Assembly (NCBI GenBank): GCA_032173965.1
Contig: CM063284.1
Location: 64,664,863 to 64,728,862 of the forward strand
Origin: Sitta carolinensis
Lineage: Eukaryota > Chordata > Aves > Passeriformes > Sittidae
Direction of reading: 5' to 3'
DNA: 64,000 nt
The notes under the pieces were generated by a model. That model worked only from the letters and a program-made list of their open reading frames with translations. It did not search any database and was not told the origin of the DNA. The translations under genes were made by a program, and so were the position numbers. Each line of letters begins with the position of its first letter. The first letter of the stretch is position 1. Positions 54,430 through 64,000 of the stretch are shown here, in pieces.

Positions 54430-57400
54430 ATGCACTGGAAAATGAGCTCAGGAAAACAAGGTACTACTGGAAGGACAGGTGCACACCTGGCCCTGCCATT
54501 TATGTGAGTTTTCTGCTCACTCTGAGCTGGTGATGTTTGTGGACACAGTGATACAAATGTGGGCTGATCTTCCAGCACACAGCAATTAAACAGGGGCCTA
54601 GCTGACTCTTGGGATTGCTGCATCTTTTTTTTCTCTCTGAAAGGCTTTTCACTTTGGGTATGACACCATGCTGACACTTGTCTCTTCAGCAAGCTGCCCT
54701 TTCCTTACCCATTTCACTTATCCCCTGCAAAGCACATGCAGGGAACCCTACAGGAAATTAATATTCACAATAAAAACAGAAAAAAGAAAATGCTGTTGAA
54801 GTCCACTTGGGTTGCTGAATATTTTAATGTGGGAGTCTCCAAACTCAGGGGATATATTCAGTGATAGGATGGATTTGATATTGGATTCTAATTTGAATGA
54901 AAACTAGCATGTATGAAAAGGCATAAAGAAGAAAGCTGACAGAACATACTGATTTCTGTGATTTTACTGTCCTTAAACTATTAGCCTCTGGAAGGGACAT
55001 ATAGTACTTGTTTAACTTTGCATCTCGTTTTTCAACAGAAACTTTTACAATAAAGAGAAAAAGGAGAGCTTAAAACCAGAGTAAAGCCCATCCGGTGGGG
55101 ATCTGGATGAAAAGTCTGTTCCCTGCCTTGTGAAAAAGACAGCAGTGTGTACCACAGTTACCCCCCATAAATCAGTAGCTGAACAGGAAGCAGCAAGTCA
55201 AGCAGACCGGTGATACTGAGTACTCTCTGAACAGTTTAGGAAAGCAACACCTCATCGACATCTCACGAACATCCTTGGTAACCTGACACAAAGCATCACA
55301 CAGTTTCATCTTGAACTGTCTGTGCTTGTCTGCTCCAGTAAAGAGTTCTCCCCTCAACTGAATTTTTCAGTCTCCAGACTCATCTAGGTTGAGACCCGGG
55401 TTAGTTGCTTGTAACAACAGATTAGAAATGCATGGTGGACTCTCATTAAGGGGATTGACATTTACTGAGGAATCAGGTGTTTTCTCTTGCTACTTTCATC
55501 ATGTGCAGTGTAAAAAAAAACCCCGAGATCTCAGATTTTAATATTTTAAACCCAGTAATAAATATAGAAGAGCATTCTGTGCAACTGTTCTTTAATTTGC
55601 TATGTGTGGTTGGTCTATTTTTTAACATTCTGTGCTTTAAAAATAAACCTCATCAAACAGTTGTGGTTCTAGCATGTTCATATGATGTGGGGAGCTGGAA
55701 TTCCATGAGAAACCATGAAGTTGTGGTGCTGTGCTCCACACAGAAAGTCTGAACATTTTGGGTAGCCATCAATCCTCAGTGCAGCTCCACCAGCTTTACT
55801 GAACTCAGTACAGTGTGTCCAAACCAACTGACCTTTGTTTCTGCATGGTAGAGATAAATATGAAAAAAATATCATTTCATCAAAAATTTAAAAAGCTTTA
55901 AGACCTATCAAAGCGGAAAATGGGCAAAGCTATCTTGTGTCAAGCACAACATAAATGTGAAACAGAGACAGCAATGCATTATTCTTGTTTTGCTAGACAG
56001 ACTTATTTTTAAATGCTGTGTCTCTGTGAAACATGTCTATAGAATTATTTTTTCTTTCCTCAGTATAACACATAAAAAATGCCTAAACACCAACAAATAC
56101 AAAACCTTGTCTGCTTCAAAGTCCCTAGAAATAATGTGAATGCCTAGCAGAATTTTAATGACACAGAGAGATTTACGGCAGATTAATTTGATTAAGTATT
56201 GCTAAATAACAAGGCATTTCAGGGGACTGTAAGATACTGACGGTTTCTGAATTCAGTCTTTTGTCTGTAATACTTTGAGCAATATATTAATAAAGTTCAT
56301 ATTATGTAGGGTTTCACAGAGGCAAATTAAATGCTTGTTATTCTCAAAAAATATCCACAATATAAATATTCCTATCATAAAAAAGTGGTATTCCAGAGAA
56401 AATTCACAAAACAAAGATGGTTTAGAAACAATAATAATATTTTCTTAACATCTATCATTTTCCAGAATATTCAAGAGAAGGCATAGCAAATTAATCCTTA
56501 CAACACTCCTTTAAAATTCAGAGATAACTAATTCTTCTTTTATGTATAAGGCCCACGGATGTAGGATAGTAAAATTGTTTGGCTAAGGACACAGGGAAAG
56601 CTAAGGCTAAAAGCTAAAGGAGTATTGACAGATAACATGTTTCCAGACCCACATCTTACATTCTTCTTAATGAATAACCCATCATTTTACAAAGTAAGAA
56701 GGGTAGTATCTCTCTCTATATTGAAAGGCCGTATCATTCTGGGAGAAGCAAAATAACTCCGTGCCTATGCGAAGAATATGTACATAGTTCAACCATAAAT
56801 GTGCATAACATCCTTTTTAATACACAGACAGCTGTACTAGTCAGAAATACAGTCAGAGAAGCTTGGCTTAACAATGTATGAGTCTCTCCCACCCAATTAA
56901 TCTGGACGTTGTAGCCAGAGCCATAAGAAAAGCAGGAGAATGAAAATTGCAGGTCCTCAGTATCCTTTAAGAGAAGGGTGAGAAACGTGACCGACAGCTC
57001 TGTCAACCACTATAAAAAGACAGGCTCTAGACTCACAAGGGCCAAGCAAGTGGCATTCATTAAAAACAGGAGGAAGAAGCAAACATGATGAGATTTGGCT
57101 TTAAGCTCAAATCTAAACACAGTGATAGAAAAGCAGTTCAAGCCACAGAGAGAATTCATTACTCCATGGGTATCACCATAACTTTGCAAGGAATTCTGGC
57201 CACCACCTGAAGTCAGCTTTAACCCTTTGTAGAACTACTGACTTGTGTGGAACCTTTACTGAACAAATTTCTTAAAAAGTTCTGGGATGGCTACTTAAAG
57301 CCCTTTGTAATGAGAGGAATTTCAAGAAAATTCACATTACTGTAACAGTGAATCTAAATATAGACTAGATTAATTTGTTCTTATTGAAGGTCTGGAACTG

Positions 57401-57860
57401 CCAGTGCAAAAATCTGTATTAAACTTTCTTGCCTTAGCTGGCAAGTAGTTCCACAGGATTTTGGGCTGTCAAGGTTGTAAATGAGTGAGTGAGAGAATGG
57501 CTAAGCAGGATTGCCATGATGTAGTAACATGAAGGTGAATGTAGTGGTCATCTGAAGCATTTCAAATGACAGTACTAGTGGTTTTCACATCCTTATCTCT
57601 CACATCCTTTCAAGGTGTTCATATTTATAGAACTTGCTGCATGTTAAAGAAGAAAGATTTTAAATGGGATCAAGAGTAAAACAAAGCAGCTGAAGAGAGG
57701 TGCTCATGTTTTTGGAATGGTTGCAATCCAACCCAGTGAAAATGATCTACTTCAAAAGGCAATGTTAATAGGTGAGAATGGGAAATGAAATGATCAATAT
57801 AGCCTAGAGACAATACCATGAAGGGCCCATATTTTGCCTAATACAGCTCCCTTGAAGTCA
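54430..57860. other. Non-coding stretch, no genes recognised
   Basis: This is AT-rich DNA with short chance frames. Nothing could be assigned to a gene, RNA or repeat family. Confidence 0.55.
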
Positions 57861-57862
57861 AA

Positions 57863-59220
57863 CAGAATAGAATTTCATGCTATTCCTAGGAAGAGAATGA
57901 AACAGACTATTTTAGTTGTAAGGGACCTAAAATGATATCTATAGTCCAACTGCCTGACTGTTTCAGGGCTGACCAAAAGTTAAAGCATGCTGTTAAGGGC
58001 ACTGACCAAATGAACCCTAAACACTGACAGGCTGGGGCATCGGCCACCTCTCTAGGAAGTTTTTCCAGGGTTTCACCACCCTCTCAGTAAAGAATTGCTT
58101 CCTAATGCCCAGTCTAAATCTCCCCTGGTTCAGCTTGGAACCATTCCCATACATCCTATCATCCCATCCCAGGGAATAGAGCTCAGCACCTCCCTCCCCC
58201 CTTCCCTTCCTCAGGAACTGCAGAGAACAATGAGGTCACCCCTCAGCCTCCATCCCTCCAAGTTAGACAAGCCTAAAGTCCTCAGCTGCTTCTCACAGGA
58301 CTGGCTTCCAGCCCTGTCACCACCTTTGTTTCCCTCCTCTGGTATGTTCAAGGATCTCCACAACCTTCTTAAGTGATGGGTCCAGACCTCCACACAGTGC
58401 TCAGGGTGAGGCTGATGCAGTGGGATCATGACCTCTCCTGGCTGGCTGGTTACGCCATGCTCGATGCACCCCGGGATGAGGTCTGGCCTTGGGGCTGCCA
58501 GGGCGGACGATGGCTCACAGGGAGCTGCTGCTGACCAGAACTTCCAGATCCCCTTCCACACAGCTGCTTTCCAGCCATTCCTCTCCAGTTCATACTTGTG
58601 CCCATGATACACCATCCCAGGAGCCAGATCCAGCATTTGGACTTGTTTAATTTCATCCCACTGATGACTGCCCAGAACTCCACTCTATCTCTCTGCAAGG
58701 GCTCTTGTCCCTCAAGAGAGTCAGCAGCACCTCTCTGTTTCATATCATCAGCAAACCTGCTAATGGGGCATTCAATTCATGCCTCCAGACCACTGAGAGA
58801 TATTTTGAACAGCACTGGACATAGAACTGATCCTGAGGAACACCGCTGGTGACTGATCATCAGCCACATATAGCATCATTAACCAAAATGTTTTGTGTCC
58901 TGCTGTTCAGCCAGTTCTTCAGTGTGTATTCACTCATCCCAGAGATGGACATGTTCTCCAGAAGGATGCTGTAAGGGATGATATCAAAAGTCTTACAACA
59001 ATTCAGAAAATTACATCTTCCTTCCACACACCAGGCAGGTGACATTATTGTATGAAACTACTGAAATAGAACTTTCCTTTTGTGAACTCATGTTGTGTCT
59101 GATTACTGCATTGATCTTTAAATGACCTTCAGTACAATCCAGTTTAATTTTCTCTTAGTTCTTCCAGAAACTGAGGTAGACTAGCAGGTTTGTAGCTGCT
59201 GGGTCTTCCCTCATGCCTTC
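57863..59220 (-). mobile_element. CR1 LINE, long 5'-truncated copy spanning part of the RT domain
   Basis: About 1.36 kb of CR1 lies in minus orientation. From its 5' side (right) it encodes FDIIPYSILLENM and YTLKNWLNSRTQNILVND within 58860-59045, matching the reverse-transcriptase palm and thumb pattern. It then gives MKLNKSKCWIWLLGW within 58450-58743. The 3' part ends near 57863. Frames are broken by stops and shifts, so it is a dead copy. It is the longest CR1 fragment in the window. Confidence 0.93.
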
Positions 59221-59224
59221 ATTG

Positions 59225-60984
59225 CATATAGGGCAACTTCTAGGCAAGATCGGGGAGAGGAGCTGCATAATGCACATGTCTGCAAAGCACACAGACTCCC
59301 TTGTGTGTTAGGGAAAGCTCTATCCTTAGAGGACTTCGGAAGACACAGAGACAAGCAAGACTCCAATACAGGTTTTAGGTTCTGTGCTCAGTGTTCTACA
59401 CAGGCAACCTTAATATTCAGTACCTGCATACCTCTCATGACCCTGAGGAGAACTGCTTGTGAACTGTGGCCTAAGCAACCTGACAAAGACCTGCTGGCAT
59501 TAAAAGCATTAGTGTTTCACAGAGCTGAAATCAGGTGGTGAACAGCAAAACTACTGCTCTCTAAGATTTTTTTTTTTTTTAAAGAACTGACAGAGACCAA
59601 AGGATAATTTTTTTAAGCACACATTTAAGACGATTGTCAGAAGACTTATGCAGAAGATGCCTCACTTCAACCACTCTGAGTTTCTTAAACATAGAAAGTA
59701 CCTGGGGACATCTGGGTTGTTCATGAAAAATGTTTGTGCAAACAATTTTTTTATTCCTTCTAGCAAATTCATGAACAGAAGCTACCAAAAGCCAAAAAAC
59801 AATCATTAATTGGACAAAAATAGGTATCTGAGCATATAAATGGGAGATTTTGGAAAGCCAGTCCATGGAAGTGTCCTGCTTTTGGAACAGATAGAAGCAA
59901 TGGAAATGTATTTGAGTGTTGCACTGACTGAGTTTGCTGTCACAAACTAATCCAAAGGGCTGGAACTGAACTCTGGTTTCAGAAGGTGTGGATTTGACTA
60001 ATACATTAGAGTATTACATCAAGAGGCTGCATCTGATCCTATAAATCTGTTTGCAGATGGGGAAGCATAAGCAGGTAGGTGGGGTTTTGAAAAAAGCCTG
60101 CAGACTCCTCTGCCATTTTGCTCAGTTGGATTGAGTTTGCTCAACTCCCTAGAGCAAATCTCCTAGTCCTAGTACCTATTTCCATTGTATGTACATCTTA
60201 AACTCAATTAAACTATCTTAAATGGTCATAAGTAATCTCCATGATAGTCAGGGTAACGTCAAGCAGACACTTTTCATCATCCTATTAAAGAGCCATCTGA
60301 AAGATTTGTTTCTGAAATGAATAACCACACTGCCACTTAAAATAATTTACCATATCAGCAAAGAAGAAGTGGGAAACTATAAAGATTAATAATCACTACA
60401 AAAATCATGTCCAGCTATGTGTTGTGATTATGGAAAAGATCTAAAAATATTAGAAAAGAGTAATCCTTGAGTCACTAGGTGGAAGAAGCTGAACTAGCAA
60501 TTGACATTACCAAGTAGAAAATGAAAACTTTGATCTTTTAGAACCAAGATCAAAACTGAATTCTTGCTGCAGAAGTTTTAATACATCTTTGATTTCTAAC
60601 TTTTCAGAGAAATGCTTTTATTCTCTTATTCAACATGTGCGGGAGCACAGACTCAGTACTCGCAAAGAGTTAATGACAAAACTCTTTGTAAAAATTTGTA
60701 CACTTCAAAAGTGATGCTAAAAAGAAACCACACATTTTTCTCACAGTAAATATAAAAACCTGTCACAATACCAACAGTTCACCTAAGATAAATACAATAT
60801 AGAGGATACAATTCATGTTGAAGGCACCAACTTTATAAATATCTTCCTCTTATGTGTTTATGGACCACCTTAAGGACACAAATACTGCTATCTGAATAGG
60901 GGGAGATGAGGTTCCTCTTTTGTCCTGCTCTACTATGTTCTCCTTTGATCCATATACCTCTGACAAGTGCAGTCACACTGTTTG
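59225..60984. other. Spacer between inverted CR1 copies
   Basis: This is about 1.7 kb of ordinary AT-rich sequence between a minus-oriented CR1 on the left and plus-oriented CR1 fragments on the right. No gene is seen. Confidence 0.5.
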
Positions 60985-61672
60985 AGTTGCATTAAGCCAC
61001 ACTATCAATACAGGATGGGGGATGAATGGATTGAGAGCAGCTCTGCACACTTAGGGGTGCTGGTGACTAAAACACTGGATATAGGCTGGCCATATATGCT
61101 TACAGCCCAGAAAGCATCAAAAAACCTCCTGGGCTGCATCAAAAGCAGCATGGCCAGGAGGTTGAGGGGGGGCATTCTGTTCCTCTACTCTGTTCTGGTG
61201 AGACTTGGAGTACTGCATCCAGATCTGGGGCCCCCAACACAAGAAAAACCTGGACCTGCTGGAGCAAACCCAGAGGCCACAAAGATCATCAGAGGGCTCA
61301 AGCACAAATCCTATAAAGACAGGCTGAGAGAAATGGGCTTGTTCAGCCTGGAAAAGAGGCCTTGGGCAGACCTTACTGCAGCCTTTCAGTACCTAAAAGG
61401 GGCTTATAAGAAAGATGGAGGTAGATGTTTTGGTAGGGCCTGTAGTGATAGGACAAGGATTATCGGTTTTAAACTGAAAAAGTGTATATTCAGACTACAT
61501 ATAAGGAAGACATTTTCATGAGTGGTGAAACACTCAAATAGGTTGTCTAAAGACGTTGTATACACCCCGTCCCTGGATAGATTCAGGGTTTAGTGGTGGA
61601 CCTGTAGTGTCACATTAAATGGCTGGATTTGATGATCTTAGAGGCCTTTTTGCAACCTTAAATCCAGTGTTA
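60985..61672 (+). mobile_element. CR1 LINE 3' fragment (ORF2 C-terminal region)
   Basis: The plus strand encodes YRMGDEWIESSSAHLGVLVT, LLGCIKSSMARRLRGGILFL, IIRGLKHKSYKDRLREMGLF and GFKLKKCIFRLHIRKTFS in order. This is the CR1 ORF2 tail. The usual EYC...FWAPQ section is read in a shifted frame (LGVLHPDLGPP), so a frameshift lies near 61205-61215. A 184-codon open frame covers it but is a relic, not a gene. Confidence 0.94.
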
Positions 61673-62484
61673 TTCCCATCTTCAAAAAGGACAAGAAGGA
61701 GGACTCAGTCAGCCTCACCTCCATCCCTGAAAACGTGACGGAACAGATCATTCTTGAGGTCATCACCATGCATACAAAATGAAAGTAGGTAATTTGGAAT
61801 AGTAAGCATGGATTCACCTAGGACCTAGGGGCTTTGGTGGGGGACAAGACAACCATGTGCCATTGTGTCTAGAAGGGCAAATGGTATCCTGAGGTGCACT
61901 GGGAAAAGCGTGTCCAGCAGGCTGATGGAGCTGATCCTCCCCCTCTGCTTGGCTAGTGAGGTCACATCTGGAGTGTGCTGTGTCCACTTCTGGGCTTCTC
62001 AGTACAAGAAGGACAAAGAGCTACTGGAGGAAGACCAGTGGAGGGACACAAAGATGATTTGGGGTCTGGAGCACCTCTCTTATGAGGAGAGACTGAGGCA
62101 GCTGGGGATTTTAGTCTGGAGAAGAGAAGACTGAGAAGATTTCATTAATGCATATAAATATCTCAAAGGCAGGTGCCAAGAGGATGGTGCCAGACTCTTT
62201 TCAATGGTGCCTGGCAACAGAATGAGGAGCGATGTCATAAAGTGAAACATAAGTAGTTTCACTTCAACATGAGGAAGAACTTAATTACATTGAGGGTGGC
62301 AGAGCACTGGAACTGGCTGCCATGGGAGGTTGTGGAGTCTCCCTCTCTGGAGACATTCAAAACCTATTTGGATGTGTTCCTGATCACTTGCTCTAGGTCA
62401 CCCTGCCGTGACAGGGGGTTGGATTATATGATCTCCAAAGGTCCCTTCCAACCCCAACCATTCTTTGATCCTATGAATCTTTGG
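61673..62484 (+). mobile_element. CR1 LINE fragment with an internal deletion
   Basis: The copy starts inside the RT domain: cccatcttcaaaaaggacaa encodes PIFKKDKK, soon followed by SVSLTSIPENVTEQIILEVI. It then jumps to the C-terminal region (NGILRCTGKSVSS, then MIWGLEHLSYEERLRQLGIL, then LRVAEHWNWLPWEVVESPSL). The central thumb and connection part is missing. It ends with ggtcccttccaaccccaacc and a decayed attctttgatcctatgaatc repeat, so the 3' end is intact. Confidence 0.93.
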
Positions 62485-62489
62485 AAAGG

Positions 62490-62612
62490 TTTGATGACAC
62501 ACTGAATGACCTAATCTAATTGAAGATGTCCCTGTTTATTGCAGGGTAGTTAGACTAGATGAGATTTAACAGTTCCTTCCAACCCAAAGCATTCTATGAT
62601 TCTATGAACCCT
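62490..62612 (+). mobile_element. CR1 3' terminal fragment
   Basis: This is a short piece ending gttccttccaacccaaagca and ttctatgattctatgaaccc, the canonical CR1 3' end. It abuts the previous copy in the same orientation. Confidence 0.85.
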
Positions 62613-64000
62613 TGTTTAAGTGTTGAAAGCCACCCAACCTCCCTTATCTGCCCTGTAAAATCAGACAGAGCACAATCCAGAAACTACTGCTGTAATTCTT
62701 TTGAAATACTGTGTCAGAAAGCATTTATTGCTCCATTGTCAGTGGGACTGTACTCATCCCAGGAAGGATCCCTCTCAGGAATACTACAGCACTTTGGAAA
62801 ATGTCAAAGCTGACTAGCTTGACCTGTACTCAGACATCATAAATTTGTCCATAATGCTAGCTTTGCAATGCAATGAGACCATCTTGTCTTCTGTATCCTA
62901 GCAATTAAGCAGCCTTTTTGCTTTTGGTTCCTTAACCTTATTCAAAGAAATAAAATAAAATGTCCAAAACTAAATTGAACTCACACAAAGAAGGCCAGTC
63001 AGCTAAATTAAGTTTCAGAGCAAATGTCTAATATGTCACAATTCAGTGACAACACATATGAACAATTCCCAAAGTGTCAATGAAAAGAGGTTGCACCTCT
63101 ATAGGTGGTGCAAAAAGGTGCTCTAGAGACCTCCCTGCAGAGATTTCCATAGGATTTTATTCTGATCTGAAAGGGGATTTCACATGATGTAGAACTGTGT
63201 GATGCACCAGTAGCTGCTATAGAACAAACCAAAGCTCCTTGTGCACCCACCCTCCCAAGATACATCCCAGTCTGGAAGCAAAGAAAGAAGTCACAATTAT
63301 TAAGGACAAGAGAGAATACAGATTAAAACAACCAGCCAACCAGATAAATCAGACAAAACAAGAATATGAGATTTATCAAATTTCTGTTTTAAGAAACAGT
63401 AACAGTTAGGACTTTGACCTTTAAAATCTTGTCTTAAAGAAGTTTCTTGCCTGGCGACCTTGCCATACACCTGCACACCCAGACACAAGAGGAATAAGGA
63501 CACTTAAATCCTTTAGAGAAGTCCTCAGGAACACTTAAATGTGAAAGAAGAGTAGTAACTTATTTGGGTCTTTTGACAAAGCCTGAATCAGCTTTTAGCC
63601 TCAGCTCCCAACCTCTATCGTCTTGTAAGCATTCATGACTGAGAGCTTTGTAATCAATGAGATTGATTCTGCAGCCATGTCAACCCAAAGAATCACCTTC
63701 CTTCCCTCACAGCAAAACTTCAGCTTTATTAATTCCTGTACTCTTCTTATTGCCACAGGATCCCTTTGTTTCTCATAAAACAGAATTGTGTTTTTTTAAG
63801 CAGCAGAAGTGACACATAGTCCAAGGTGGTTGCCAAAACTGGGTAATAGAAAATTATGATACCACAGTACCTCAAGGAAGAAAAACATACCAAGAAAACA
63901 AAAGCCTCTCCTTTTTCATTCAGAGAGAAATGAAATTAAGAGACTACAAAGAAAACCACATCAAAAAGGTTTCAGGTTCTACACTGCTCTTAAAGGGGCA
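62613..64000. other. Non-coding right end, no genes recognised
   Basis: This is AT-rich sequence with only short chance frames. Nothing could be assigned. Confidence 0.5.

Noticed and set aside
60967..61521. A 184-codon open frame
   Set aside because: It is the CR1 ORF2 C-terminal tail with a frameshift, a dead transposon piece rather than a host gene.

Overview
The window is vertebrate nuclear DNA, almost certainly from a bird. It is AT-rich and nearly gene-free, and it carries seven or eight fragments of the avian LINE CR1. These show the diagnostic 3' octamer-type ends related to ATTCTATG and recognisable reverse-transcriptase C-terminal peptides. It also holds one solitary LTR of the ERVL-like type that is widespread in Neoaves. 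There are no bacterial operons, CRISPR arrays or phage genes, and I see no new multi-gene system.

The one gene I can identify is PHACTR1 (phosphatase and actin regulator 1), on the minus strand. Near the left end (3214-3378) is an unmistakable 165-bp internal coding exon. It carries the conserved EEVERLAAM...[10 protein letters not shown]...[10 protein letters not shown] segment, has AG/GT splice sites and is phase 1 at both ends. About 22 kb upstream in the gene's direction, a CpG island (about 25.59-26.94 kb) contains a second likely coding exon (25761-25932, minus). It has an ATG, 57 codons and a perfect GTGAGT donor, also in phase 1, so it joins in frame to the 3.2-kb exon (G|CT = Ala). 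I did not find the N-terminal exon of the long mammalian PHACTR1 isoform. The island therefore probably marks an alternative promoter and N-terminus inside the gene. A weaker candidate 5' noncoding exon ends at a donor at 51743 (minus) in a small CpG-enriched patch.

Layout: 1-3213 intron; 3214-3378 PHACTR1 exon; 3379-25760 large intron with a CR1 fragment (4.0-4.4 kb), microsatellites, the solo LTR (11098-11681) and a pyrimidine-rich tract (about 22.1-23.0 kb); 25.6-26.9 kb CpG island; 26.9-64 kb upstream intron or 5' flank. The right-hand part contains CR1 fragments at 36.3, 46.2, 54.0, 57.9-59.2 and 61.0-62.6 kb, a long T/G-only tract (48.8-49.05 kb), homopolymer runs and a few AT-rich blocks with homeodomain-type sites that could be conserved regulatory elements. 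Most open reading frames over 60 codons look like chance, repeat-derived or low-complexity products.
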